From assembly GCF_022539315.1 (NCBI RefSeq), contig NC_066315.1:50449174-50513173 (forward strand): DNA of 64,000 nt, given 5' to 3'. The notes beneath the pieces are model-generated. The model saw only the letters and a program-made list of their open reading frames with translations. It was not told the origin of the DNA and did no database searches. The position numbers and the translations under genes are program-made. This document shows positions 12,950 through 24,855 of the stretch, piece by piece (the first letter of the stretch is position 1; every line of letters starts with the position of its first letter). Origin of the DNA: Serinus canaria (Eukaryota; Chordata; Aves; Passeriformes; Fringillidae).

Positions 12950-13980
12950 GTGGTTTAATGAAAGTCTGGTTTTCAGTTAAGGGGAGGTGGGGCAAGAGTG
13001 GTTCCCTGTCGGGACTTGCTGGAGCTAATGGACTGGCTGGTTTTGAAGGGCCAATCAGCTGGCTAAATTTGGGGATTGAGGCCTGGTTGGACCACTTGAA
13101 GGAGTTAAGCATGCCCCTGTAGAAAAGCACGTTTAAAAAAGAAGGAAGCCTGGGAAAAGTCTTGGCTTCTGGCTTTTGAACAGGCTGGACTGGGCCAGGT
13201 CTGCATGACAGCGCCAGGCTGCCTTGGTCCTACATGGCCTCGTTGCCGCACAGCTTGGTTGGGATTTCTGCCACCACCAGGCCATGCCACCGGGACTATC
13301 CCAGCACCACAGGCAACTGTGTGGCCAGGACCAGCGCCAGAAGTGGCCCCACGGCTGGGATCCATGCGGCCAAGGCAGCACCACTTGGCCGCAGCTATTT
13401 CTGCATGTCTCCCAAATGAATTTTATTTATTCCAGGACCAGTGCTAGGAGTGGCCCCACAGTCAGCACTGAGGGCAGCTCTGAGGCCAAGGGGCTGGAAG
13501 TGGCCACTGCCATCCTGGTCTGGGAGTGGCCATGTGGCTGGGACTGTGCAGCCAAAATCGGTGCAACTGCAGCAGCGCCATGCAGCTGTGGCTGTCTCAG
13601 CATTACTCACAATGGGCTTTGTTTGCTTAGCTGCTTTTAGCCAGCTGTGCTGCAGACAGAAGGACAAAAGGAGTGGCAGCAGATTTTTTCCTTTCTTCCG
13701 GCGTCTTGCATGGAAGAAAGGAGCAGGGGTGGCACCAGCAGCCATCACGTTGGTGCAGTGCCAGCAGAGACCACATGATCAGCAGCAACAGACACAGTGA
13801 TTCGTCAATTACAGAGCCTGGACAAAATCAGCCTTTAAACATTTTCAAGACTCTATACTGTTTTAATTGATAAAGCTTGAGAGCATTAATTTTCTCCTGA
13901 GTGAGGAAAAGGAAGGGGTGAAGACATGCAGAGAAAACAACATGGACCCTGAGGTCAGTAAAGAAGGAGTCAAAATCTAG
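12950..13980 (+). mobile_element. LTR-like fragments, probably ERVL class
   Basis: GC-rich sequence with a CCAATCAGC box, then a TTTAAAAAAG TATA-like motif near 13130. The segment at about 13900-13975 resembles 38420-38490 inside the ERVL-type LTR (both carry CATG-GAGA-AAACAACATGGA followed by GGTCAGT-AAGAAGGAG). Several ORFs in both strands here are compositional. Ends and strand are uncertain. Confidence 0.45.
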
Positions 13981-14328
13981 ATGGGGGTTGGGGGGGGCAG
14001 AATTGAAGAGATGCCTCAGTCTTGGGCTGGAATTCTCTTGTAAGCCATCAAACTCTTGTTTACTTTTAACTTATGAAAATGCATTCGGGGGATGTAGTGT
14101 TTTAACCACAGCCATGAACAGAGACACCAGTGCTAAAGCAAGCAGATGTGAAAGTGATTTTGATTCAATGAGAAATTTGAACAGAGATGAGAAACCTTGC
14201 CCCAGTGATAGTAATAGAAAACCCTCTGTTCCCAGAGATGGATGAAGAGAACTTTTATGCTAGAACAGCTCATCCTCAAAAGAGCACCTCAATAAGTTGA
14301 CATGGCCCATTGTCCTAGGCAGACATTA

Positions 14329-14982
14329 TGATGCTTGTATCCCCATTCATGTGTTCTGTTTATCCTGGATATTATGTTCTGTGCCTTCAAGACTGGCTCT
14401 GAAGAGTGAATGTTTTGTTTTGTTATCAGCCTACTCCCCCACAGCTGGAAGGACACACAAGACAGGGCAGTACATAGTGCAGCTTTGGCTTTTTGCCTGG
14501 CTTTTCGCTTTGCTCCTGCTCTTGCTTCGGCTTTGCTCCTGCTTTGCTCTTGCTTTTTGATTCTGCTCATTAGTTAGTTTAGCTAAGCAGTCTGAGTTTT
14601 TCCCTGGACTGTTTCTCCTTTCCTGTTTTGGACCTACTTGAACCTGCTCCGGAATGGGACCTGGGAAACACCAAGAGTTTGCACCTTGTGGCCTGCAGAA
14701 GCCATTCTCAGCACCGGAGGGACTGATAACAGAGCAACCACTCTCAAGAGAGACTTTCTGAATTTGTCATCTTTTTCAGAGCAGTGAAAGAGTGGTGTCA
14801 TCCAGTATTGTTCATTTTGTGTGCTGGGGGGTGCTTTGCCTGTTAAATAAACAGGTTCTTTCCACTTCTCTCTGATGAGTCCTTCCCAAACCGGCTGGGG
14901 GGAGGGGCCGTGTGGGTTTGCTTTCTGGAGGGGCCCCCTTTGGAGGTTTTCTCCCAAATTTGCCCTAAACCAGGAAAAAATT
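14329..14982 (+). mobile_element. LTR, plus orientation (left member of inverted LTR pair)
   Basis: A 654-bp LTR starts TGATGCTTG and contains an imperfect TTGCTCCTGCT-type minisatellite (14512-14558) and a polyadenylation signal in TTAAATAAACAGG near 14845. It is the near-identical reverse complement of 17297-17924. The few mismatches I noticed are mostly CpG-type transitions. It also has about 27 extra bases near 14905-14932 between two GGAGGGGCC repeats. Its U5 end abuts protease sequence with no primer binding site. Confidence 0.9.
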
Positions 14983-17296
14983 ATGTGCTGGGGGGTGTTT
15001 CTTCCACTCATTTCTAGTCAGGCTCACATCAGCTTCCACCAAAGTGAAATCCTGTGATCCCCCTCTCATACCAGCAATAGAAACAGATTCTGTCCCCACA
15101 TCTTGATGGGATTGATGTGCACTGCACACCAATATCAACTAAAGTTTTATATTCTTGTGGTGCCAATGTGCCAGGTCAACGAATCCACACAGTTCAGAAA
15201 GCACGGTTTTCTCTAGCCTGGTCATCCTTCTTTCCCTGGGCATATGTCTTGGAGGTTCCTTCAAGGGGATCGGACATGTCATCATCATCATCATCATACC
15301 TGGCAGTTCGGCTACAGGCAACTGGGGTTGCTTTCCTTTTGGTGGAACTCCCTCTCTGAGCCCTGCCTTCCTTCAATTCACGTACCCGTCGTGCCAGAGC
15401 AGCAGTAGATTTCCCATCCCATTTCCTCATGTTTTCTCCGCAATCACGCAGGAAGAACCACAGCTCAGCTTGTAGGGTGTACCTTCTCTCTCCATCTGGG
15501 GAACATCTGCATTGGGTACCAGAACCTCTGATCTGTACTGCTGAGATTTGGAGAAGGTCTTCTTTAATCTCCTCTCTGAGCTTCTTATGATTCTCCTTTA
15601 TCTTATCCTCTAACTTTTGCAGACGTGTTTCCACCACAGCAATTCTGGCATGTGTTGGGCCATGCACAGCATCTGCATATGCTCAGAGCTTCTTCACCAT
15701 ATCCAGGATGGTCTCATTCCTGTCATCCTGCTTCATTGTGGCTAAGGCAGAAGCATATTTATGTGGCCCAAGCTGTACAAGTTTTCACCACATCACGGAT
15801 ATACATTGTACCAAGTCTGGATTTACAGTGTTTAGGTCTTCTGAGAAGATAATCTCTGCCATGCCATTTCTCTCAGGCATTGAATCTCTTGTTCTATGGT
15901 CTTCCACTGGGTTTGCTGCATATAAAGATCATCTGCACATAAGTATCTTTGTGCTACACTTTTCAAGACCTGTGCCCAGAGGCTGTGAGGGTCAGCCCCC
16001 CTCATCATTCCTTGGTCGATGACAGGATCATGTGACAGGGATCGCAAGTGCCTTGCTTCAGTGCCATCCAAAATTGCAGCCTCGCCTGCAGCATCCCAAA
16101 GACGGACTAACCAACTAATTATGGATTCATCAGGTCATCAAGTGTAATCCTTACATAGGCCACGGAGGTCCTTCAGGGAAAAGGACTCAATATTGGCTTC
16201 TGGTCTTGCGCCTGTTGCTTTGACTCCTGTTTTTATTTCAGGAAGCATTGAGGGTCCTTCTCCTGCATCATCAACATCATCATCCACTGTTCATTCGGTC
16301 TTGTCCGTGCACTTTCCACTTCTAGTGCTGGTAACAACAGCCATTGGCTGAGGCTTATTGTCTGGTTTAGCTGCTGGCTTAGGCTCACTATCTGGCTTGG
16401 GCTGCTGGCTTCGAGCCTGGGGTGTTGGCTATAGCCTGAGTGACTGGGGTAGCTGCTGCTTTATCTCCCTGCCCCCTTGCCTCTATCTGCTGCCTGTATA
16501 CAATAAGCATATGCCAGGGCCCAGCTTACTGCAATGATCTTTTTCTCCTTAGTGTCATCATGGTACTTTCAGGTATTTCCCCACCTCAGCTGGGTTCTGA
16601 ATCTGTTCATGTGGAAAGTCCCAGACTATAGGGTCTGAGAATTCCATCAGGATTTGGCCCATATCCTCCCATTTCCCACACTATTCAGGATTTTCCACTC
16701 CTGGGTCTACTCCTGAGTCAGGGGTCTCATCAGCCCATCTAGAAATCTCAGCCCTCATTCTAGAGAAGCTGTAGACTGTATAGAGGAAGCCTAGCAGATT
16801 AAATACAGAAAGATGGTCTCTTCAGGGGAAACTGAACATTCTCCAATTGGGAGGTAACAGATTCAGAAGAGAAGAAGGAAAGCAAAGGCTGAAAACCCTC
16901 ATCCCCTGCTCCTCCTCTAACAAACTGGGTGTATAACCATAGCCATGAACCATTCCTGAAACAGATGCCAGCACCCTAATAAACGTCTTACAAATCATTA
17001 CCACCAAGCCTAGCAGGACAGCTATTCTGGTCACTGCCCCTCTGCTGTAAAAACTACATATTAGGGACAATACTAGAGCTATTTCTGGATGAGAAAATAA
17101 ACCTAGGGACCACAGAGCTATTAAGATCTCAAAAAAACCTAGGGACAAGAAATGCATGCAAACCTTCACCCCAAGAGACATTATGAATTCAAAAAACATG
17201 GTTATTAACTGCTTTATACCAACACAGATTAATGGCAACCAAAATGCAGTCAGACCAGGGTTTTTTCCACTCTCTCTCTAGCCAAATTGGGCACCA
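14983..17296 (-). pseudogene. ERVL-like gag-pro remnant on the minus strand
   Basis: Read leftwards from the LTR at 17297-17924, a primer-binding-site-like TGGTGCCCAATTTGGC lies at 17296-17281. Gag sequence follows, with open stretches at 16071-15832 and 15667-15194. The latter has a coiled-coil segment (VVETRLQKLEDKIKENHKKL), the block GERRYTLQAELWFFLRDCGE, and a poly-Asp run encoded by an ATC-type microsatellite. At about 15140-15010 a protease-like start appears (VDIGVQCTSIPS), then coding sequence stops at the inverted LTR. RT, RNase H, integrase and env are absent. Class III (ERVL) is inferred from gag and protease resemblance. Confidence 0.7.
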
Positions 17297-17924
17297 AATT
17301 TTGTCCAAGTTAAGGGCAAATTTGGGAGAAAACCTCCAAAGGGGGCCCCTCTCCCCAACCGGTTTGGGAAGGACTCATCAGAGAGAAGTGGAAAGAACCT
17401 GTTTATTTAACAGGCAAAGCACCCCCCAGCACACAAAATGAACAATACTGGATGACACCACTCTTTCACTGCTCTGAAAAAGATGACAAATTCAGAAAGT
17501 CTCTCTTGAGAGTGGTCGCTCTGTTATCAGTCCCTCCGGTGCTGAGAATGGCTTCTGCAGGCCACAAGGTGCAAACTCTTGGTGTTTCCCAGGTCCCATT
17601 CCGGAGCAGGTTCAAGTAGGTCCAAAACAGGAAAGGAGAAACAGTCCAGGGAAAAACTCAGACTGCTTAGCTAAACTAACTAATGAGCAGAATCAAAAAG
17701 CAAGAGCAAAGCAGGAGCAAAGCCGAAGTAAGAGCAGGAGCAAAGCGAAAAGCCAGGCAAAAAGCCAAAGCTGCACTATGTACTGCCCTGTCTTGTGTGT
17801 CCTTCCAGCTGTGGGGGAGTAGGCTGATAACAAAACAAAACATTCGCTCTTCAGAGCCAGTCTTGAAGGCACAGAACATAATATCCAGGATAAACAGAAC
17901 ACATGAATGGGGATACAAGCATCA
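17297..17924 (-). mobile_element. 5' LTR of the ERVL-like element, minus orientation
   Basis: This 628-bp LTR is followed on the minus strand by a primer-binding-site-like sequence and gag, so it is the element's own 5' LTR. The start TGATGCTTG is at 17924 and the end abuts 17296. It is nearly identical to the left LTR in reverse complement. No target-site duplication could be found between the outer flanks (14324-14328 and 17925-17929). Confidence 0.9.
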
Positions 17925-19518
17925 TAACATCACCCTCAGACACCCATGAAAGCAGCTGTGAGATTTCTGAAAGGTATGGGAAGGACTTTTCACGCTGTAA
18001 GCAGATTTTCTTTTCCTGGGCAGCTGATTAGCTGTGACATTGAAGCCACAAGAGACATGTTTCTTATGGAAAAGAATTTATAGCATGACAAGAGAGACTC
18101 CTCTCCCTAAGGAGACTGAAGAAAGACTATTCAAAAGTGACAAACTGACTGAAAGTCCCAAGTTTTGTGTTCTTACATTGTTAGGGGGAAAGAAAAGGAG
18201 GTGGGAGGAGAGAAAAAGCATTCTGAAGGTTTTATTCTGATTTTTCTTATTTTTTTCTCTTAATTCTGTTAAAAAGTTTTTTTTTATACTCTTTAAGGTT
18301 TGTGCCTGTTTTGCCCTCCTTCTCCTAAAGCTTATCTCACAGCAAGAAAATGAGTAAATATACTCAAGTAAATGCACCGGCACTCAGCTAGCACTAGACC
18401 AACTACAGCTAGACGCTTCCTGTACTGAATATTTGGTTGGATCAGATTGAATTAGTAACAACATTGCAATCTTGTGGCTGAAGTGTCATGTGCTTCAAAT
18501 ACCATGCAGATAACACTTACTGCAGGGCTTCAAGGTCAGGACAGTTTCCTTTAATGCGAAAACACATTTCAGGGAAGTAGAAGGTAGAAGCTCAGCCTAA
18601 TTACAACCTTCTTTACCATAAAGGAAGACCCTAACTTTTCACCTCACCCTCCCTCCTTTTTCTTTTCTTTCCCCTCTTATTTATCTACTGTTCTAAAAGG
18701 GCCATGTAACTGGGGATACACTCTGCTGTTCATTCCTTTTCCTTTAAGCAAAGTTAAATGCTTACAGAAATGCTGGACATGCAAGCTGTCCTGACCCAAT
18801 CAGGCAAAGGTGTCTCAGCCATAGGCATGAAGATCTGGTTTGGCAGTAGCACCCACGATGCTCTCCACACACATGTGGGAGACATGGTCAGCCCCCACAG
18901 CTACACAGGCCTTCATCTCCATTTTGAAAAGTTACCTGCTAAATCAAAGTGACTTTCAACTAATTAGAAAGCAGCTAATATTTGCCTAATGGCTACTAAG
19001 TAACCTGAACTACTCTGAAATTTGCAACCAAGAGATGCAAGCCGTGTGTCACAGCAGATTCCTGCACTACACTTTGCTCTATTACCATCCATTGCTGTTC
19101 CATGCAGAGCCATAAAATAACATGTAATTACCATAAGCTTAATTATTTATTCTCTGATAAGTCACATAGTATTAGATGGCAACTGCAGGAAATAATGGCT
19201 GCCACTGTTCTACAACAAAATAAATCTCCAGAGTTGTACTTCCTTTAAGTCAATCAATGTGCCTTTGAAATTACTCTAGTGCATACAGGAACCAAAATCA
19301 GTGTTTACAGAGGAAGACTAGAATCTGTGTAAATGAAAGCCTGAGAAAGAAAATAAAAGGTAGCTAGTGCTAGAGCATTGATAGACACAATGTAGAAGAA
19401 CTTACAACTTACTGCTTACTTCTGTTCTATCATTTCTAATTTTCCATATAATGAATATACACACCCAAAGAGAGTTTGAAAATCCCACACTGGTAGTGCT
19501 ATTGAGAACCAGCATCTA
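17925..19518. other. Unannotated intergenic sequence
   Basis: No gene, RNA or clear mobile element was recognised. The sequence is AT-rich with short T and A runs. Confidence 0.5.
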
Positions 19519-19533
19519 TGTCAACTATGTGAG

Positions 19534-20239
19534 TGTTGTGGTGTGGGTTCAGTTTCCATTTGTTTTGTTTTCCCCGTTGGTGTTGTTCTCCCCATCTTAT
19601 AATGTTCTCCCCATTTTGCATCCCTAAGCCTATGTTGATGGTTCAGCCCTGGTTTCCCCCTCTCCCTGAGTTGGTTCCCTCCTGTTCTGGGAAAGCTGCC
19701 AAGCCCTTGTCTCCACCCCTGTTCCCTTAGCAACCACCCCACTTGTTACATTTTCCCCTCCTCCAGAGCCCTGTCCATCTCCCAGGGCCCTGCCCATTTC
19801 TCCAGAAACTTCTCCCTTCCTCAGAAGGTGATTGGGCAGGTGCTCCGGGCCCCTCCCTAGCTCTTCTATCATTAGTTTTCGCCCGTGTCAGTTATGTCCG
19901 ATTCCCCTCCTCGGTTTCCCCCATTGGTTCTTGTACCTATGTTCCACCCCCTTTATATACTGCTGTTACTCTTTGTTCTCTGCCTTTTCCTGCCTGGACC
20001 CCCTGGAGACAATAAAGCTCTGGACTGCACCAGCCGAGTGAAGGTCCTCTTTTCTCTTAAGCTTCTCCGCTTTTGCCACTCCTCTCGATATTGCTGCCCT
20101 GTCGAAGGCGCTGCCCAGACGCCCCGGCGCATCAGGGTAGTGCCCCCCGCTGCTAGCTGCTGCTGTGCTCTCAGCTAGCCGGCGCCGCCTCCCCCCCGCT
20201 CTCAGGGGAGTGGAGTGCACTCGATGCAGCAGCGTGGCA
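19534..20239 (+). mobile_element. Solo LTR inserted in a palindrome
   Basis: A 706-bp TGTTGTGG...GTGGCA element has a TATATA box at 19954-19959 and AATAAA at 20011-20016. It is flanked by a perfect 6-bp target-site duplication TGTGAG (19528-19533, 20240-20245), which fits a class II ERV. The U5 part is GC-rich. Short ORFs in the LTR are not genes. Confidence 0.9.
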
Positions 20240-20303
20240 TGTGAGGAATATCCAGACCAAGCTACACCATAGCTTGGTCTGGATATTCCTCACATAGTTG
20301 ACA
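20240..20303. repeat. Perfect hairpin: 24-bp visible arms, 7-nt loop
   Basis: The arms are 20240-20263 and 20271-20294, exact complements around the loop ACACCAT (20264-20270). The right arm continues to 20303 and pairs with 19519-19533 on the far side of the LTR. The pre-insertion site was therefore a 33-bp perfect inverted repeat. Confidence 0.95.
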
Positions 20304-22699
20304 GGCTGCTACGCTTCTGCTCATATAGATGGCCATAACAAAGCTGTAATGACTTCACAAAAGAGCTGTTTTTTCTTGAAACAGCAAATGAAAAATAAGA
20401 TTCTTAATTTAACAAACTCCACAGAGGGAAAAAAAGTATCTTCTGTAGCACACATAGAAGGACAATAGGATTTGTGCAAGAGTTTCAATTACAAAAATCA
20501 AACCAAATTTCTCAGTATTCATTCCAGTTTACGGAGCCTGAAATTCTCATTTTAGAGGAAAGAGCCACATACCACATGGGAGAGTAAATAAATTTTAGTA
20601 CAGAAACAGGTACTATAAATGGCAGAACTAGAAGTTGGATGGATTTATAGATAATGTTTATAAAAAAATTTGAAATAGTATGTTGACAATAAATATCAGC
20701 CTAGGCACTGAAATAATGCGTGAATAAAATCCCTGGTATTTTTAATCTAAATTAACAAGATTTAATCCTTAGAATACTAGAGGATGCTTGATAAACATTT
20801 TAAGTCTTATCTCTATAAAAATATCTACACATTTTCTGGCACATGTATATAAGTTCATAAAATTACAAATATCATATATATTGCACATAAGACTAAGGCA
20901 TGGTTCAATATGAGATGATCCAAATACATTCTCTTGCAGATGCATCTTCTAACAACCATGTCTGAATGAGTTTAACATCCTCGAACCTTTGCTAAAAAGG
21001 CAGCCCAATCTTTGATTGGCTATACTAGCACCATTTGACACTCCAACAAGAAGAAAAAAACATTACTCAAAGCAAAGCACCCACTTTCATGCATTCACCT
21101 TAACTTTATCTACAGCAATGTCTTATTTACATATTGTCTTTTAAGAAAATCTGAAGTTAAAACTTCAGCCGGAAGAAAATTTTATACTTAGTACACTTTC
21201 CATTATATTAAGGAATAATCATGTGATTGCTAATGAGTATACATATATATATGAAAAAACACCCTAAAAATTTAACCTTTTCAAAATGTGAATTTGGTTA
21301 GTGGTTACCTAATTTTAGTTTTTAAAAAAACAATGACTCTATAATCCCTTTTGGATTCTTTATTAAGGTTACTTAAGGGAAAAATATTATTTATTCCATG
21401 CAATGTTGTATGGCTATTTCAGTTTGTTCCACTGCACTTAGGTCACACTTGACAAAGCACAGCTCATAACTAGTTTCTTTCACGGAAAGAGAAAATAACA
21501 AAACCAGAAAATGTGAAAAATAACTTATCTGTGAGGACAAGAGAACTGTAGCAGAGCACAGTAATACCTGATGTCACAGTAATAGATGCCTGCAGTAAAG
21601 TTCCCAAAGCCTAAGACAAAATACAGCTTACATGGAAAATTGAAACTCAAATCTATGTTTTACACTGCTGTAATGATAGCAACTGCAAAATCTCGCAAAT
21701 CCTCAGCCAGCTATGAGAGGAATAGGCTTTTTCAGAGCCAAAAATACTCATGTCAATTCCAGCTGAGGTTGCTGCTCTTACAGTCTGAAGGATGCCTTTC
21801 TGCTCCACAACAGAAGGAGAGAGAAGGACTTACATTGGAAGCACAAAGAATACTGGATCTTTAAAAAATATTTGATACATTTGATGTTTAATAAAAGGAC
21901 AAAGTTTAACCCTTTTCCCCTAAACCTCCCAGAAGCTACAAATGATAAATAAGCATAAAACTTCAAGTTTTGTCAGACATGAGGCAGTGGAAAATAAAGA
22001 TGCAACTCTTGGTACTTAACTATAAAAATAACCCGTGTCCCTTTAAACCTTAAATAACAATTTAAAAAAGTAAAAATCTCATCCCTTATGTTCAGAGATA
22101 AGAAACTTGGACTCCTGTGGAATAAGGAAACAAAGAGAACTTGTAATAAGAAAACAAAGAATGCAATTCAGTCAAGTCAGAAGAGATGTAACAAAGTTTC
22201 TAAAATGTAATAAGTAGCAGAAGCACAGTAGTTCGCGGAAGAAATTGTTACACAAGTACTTGTCTTAGGGAAAAAAGGCTGATGTTACTATTAGGGATTG
22301 ATCATGTTTACTATTGGTTAGCAGACATATGAACAGATACAATATTGGTTATCCAAGCTCCCACTATTCTAACCTGATAGTGAAAATATTATAAAAGTTA
22401 TATTCACTTTTAATAAATGTTTCCGGTTATACCACAACTGGGGACCATGCCTCATTCATACATTGCAGACTGCTGCCCCTCAAATACTTGTTTGAAATTA
22501 TATTCATGGAGGACTGATCACCCTGAACTACCTTGGCAAACTAACATACAGGATAGATTGTTAGTTATTGATACAGTAAGTATCATAGTAGCTAGAAGTT
22601 AAATTATGCATACTTGTGTATCACTTCAGAGGATCATAACTTACATGCCAAAAGGACCTGACAGGAATTGTTTAAAAGAACAAAAATACATAATTTTCC
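20304..22699. other. Unannotated AT-rich intergenic sequence
   Basis: I see no gene or confident mobile element. Confidence 0.5.
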
Positions 22700-23872
22700 A
22701 TCATGGTGAACTTCTATGATGGAATGACTACAAAGACCAACGAATGTTATCTATCTAGACATCTGTAAAGCCTTTGACATGGTCTCACATGACATCTTTA
22801 TCTCCAGATTGGAAAGACACAGGTTTAAAGGGTGAACTGCTCAGTGGACAAGCAAATGGCTCAATGGACACAGCCTGAGAGTTGTGGTCAATGGCTCTAT
22901 GTCCAGATGGAGGACAATGATGACAGTGGTCACCAGTCACTGTCTTGTGACTGGTGCTCTTTAACATCTTTATCAGTGACAGAGACAGTGGAATTGAGTG
23001 CACCCTTGGCAAGTTTGAAGATGACATAAAGCTGTGTGGTGCAGTTGGCACAAGGAAGGGATGCCATGCAGGGGCACCTGGACAGACTTGAAAAGTGGGC
23101 CCATAAAAACCTTATGAGATTAAACAAGTCCAAGTGCAAAGTCCTACAGTGTTGGTCGGGAGCAACTTCAATGAGTCCGGGAGAACACTGGAAGAAGAAA
23201 TCATTGAGAATAGTCCTCTGGAGAACAACTTGGGGGTGCTGGTGAATGAAAAGCTGGTCATGAGCTGGCAATGTGCACTCACAGCCCAGAAGAACAATGG
23301 TATCTTAGGCTGTAGCAAAAGAGGTTTTGCAACAGGTCAAGGTAGGTGATTGTCCCCTTCTACTCTCTCATGAGACCCCATCTGCAGTGCCGTGCCCGGG
23401 TCTGGGATCCTCAGCACAAGAAAAAACATGAATCTGTTGGAGTGGGTCCAGAGGAGGCCACAAAGATGCTCAGTGGGCTGGAGCAGCTCCGCTATGTAGG
23501 CAGGCTGAGAGAGTTGGGGTTCTTCATTTGTAGAAGGAAAGGCTCCAAGATGACCTCATTGCAGCCTTCAAGAACAAGGTTTTACACAGGCAGATAGTGA
23601 CAGGACAAAGGGGAACTGTTCTTAACTGAAAGAGGAGAAATTTAGATTAGCTCTTAGGAAGAAAGTCTTTATTGTGGGCATGGTGAGGCACTGGAACAGA
23701 TTGCCCAGAAAAGTTGTAAATGTCCCATTCCTGGAAGCGTCCAAGGCCGGGCTGGAGAGGGCTCTGAGCAACCTGGTGTACTGAAAAGTGTCCCTGTCAT
23801 GGCAGGGGGGTTGGAACTAGATGATCTTTAAGGTCCCTTCAAACCCAAACCAGACTGTAATTCTATGATAAT
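22700..23872 (+). mobile_element. CR1 LINE, 5'-truncated 3' end
   Basis: Frame-broken sequence carries the CR1 reverse-transcriptase tail, such as [13 protein letters not shown] near 22750-22795 and [11 protein letters not shown] near 23225-23255. The typical CR1 3' end follows (GGTTGGAACTAGATGATCTT, then GGTCCCTTCAAACC), ending in the ATTCTATGATAATT terminal repeat. It lies about 420 bp downstream of the inferred GOLGA4 3' end, in opposite orientation. Confidence 0.9.
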
Positions 23873-24295
23873 TTAGAACTTTTACAAATCAAGCTTCTCT
23901 ATTTGCTACATTCTCCTGCTAGCTTTTCAGCCCACCATATATCTCTTTTGCAGGTTGTGACCCCTTGGAAACTTGAATGTCTACACTGACTTACAGTTTA
24001 ATGTACTTGAATAGTTGTTCTTATGAGAGTGATTTCAGCCTGGAAACAGCTAACAATGTCTCCAACAGGAGTAAGAACAAGACTGGTGTGTCCTTTAAAA
24101 GAAAAATCATACCAATGTTGTTCCAAAATTTTACAGTAAATAAACTTTATTTCATCTCAGCTCTATTCATATTAGTGCTGTCAACAGTCACAGATCAGTG
24201 TACGATACAGTTATGTAGTAACTATTTACAATTTACAGGAACACACCTTTTCTTCAGAAAATATAAGTACAAAAGCTAGGAGTAAACAAACGAGG
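23873..24295. other. Sequence between CR1 and GOLGA4 3' end
   Basis: It holds facing polyadenylation-type hexamers on both strands (plus AATAAA at 24139-24144, minus AATAAA at 24151-24146). It may include an alternative, longer GOLGA4 3'UTR. No other feature is seen. Confidence 0.5.
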
Positions 24296-24855
24296 TACTG
24301 CAATTTGGATTTATTGTAGGCAAAAGCATATAGAAGTGATTTTCTAGCGAACAATCAAGATCAAATCAGGAGAGAATAGTCAACAAGAGTGTCTAGTTCA
24401 TCAGAAAAATCACCTCAATTGCTATCCATCCAAAATGTATTGCACAATTCAATCAAAAATAAAAAAATAAATAGAAGAAACAAATCATTTATTTCAACTT
24501 TTAGAAAACACCTAGTAAAACCTGTATAGAGACACAGTAGCAGGCAATTCTTTCCTAGGATAAAGTCTTTTCTCGCCTTTAAAAAAATAACCTTTAACAC
24601 AAAATAGAAGACCGTATTCAATAGAAGAGAAATAACCAAATAACCCCTGATTAGCATTTCTGCCAAGGAAGTAGATTATATTCACAGTCCAAATGTGGTG
24701 CTGAGTTTTGGTTCTTGCTGTTCTGTTTGTGACCTTGAATAATAGCTTTTCTTCTTGTCCCTTCTCAAGAGGCAACAGAGATACAAACTTATTTTTAAGC
24801 AGCAAAGTCATGAGACATTCTCATCATAAAATCTTCAAGATGGTCGTAGCCACAA
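24296..24855 (-). CDS. GOLGA4: GOLGA4 terminal exon: last six codons, stop and 3'UTR
   Basis: After a good polypyrimidine acceptor (TTTCTTCTAG) at 24857-24856, the frame from the GRIP exon continues as LWLRPS and stops with TGA at 24837-24835. This resembles the short W-L-R-S tail that follows the GRIP domain in mammalian golgin-245. Only 24855-24835 is coding. The rest, down to about 24296, is called 3'UTR because minus-strand AATAAA signals lie at 24493-24488 and 24315-24310, the latter followed by GT-rich sequence. The exact cleavage site is inferred, and an alternative signal exists at 24151-24146. Confidence 0.8.

Noticed and set aside
13105..13800. Overlapping ORFs on both strands as genes
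   Set aside because: They lie in GC-rich LTR-like sequence, have no domain, and occur in several frames at once.
14289..14570. ORF of about 90 codons found in both inverted LTR copies as a conserved protein
   Set aside because: The Lys/Arg/Ala-rich peptide comes from a minisatellite in the LTR. Its conservation only reflects the LTR duplication.
24512..24811. 99-codon minus-strand ORF downstream of the GOLGA4 stop
   Set aside because: It lies in the inferred 3'UTR with no recognisable domain or start context. No evidence of translation.
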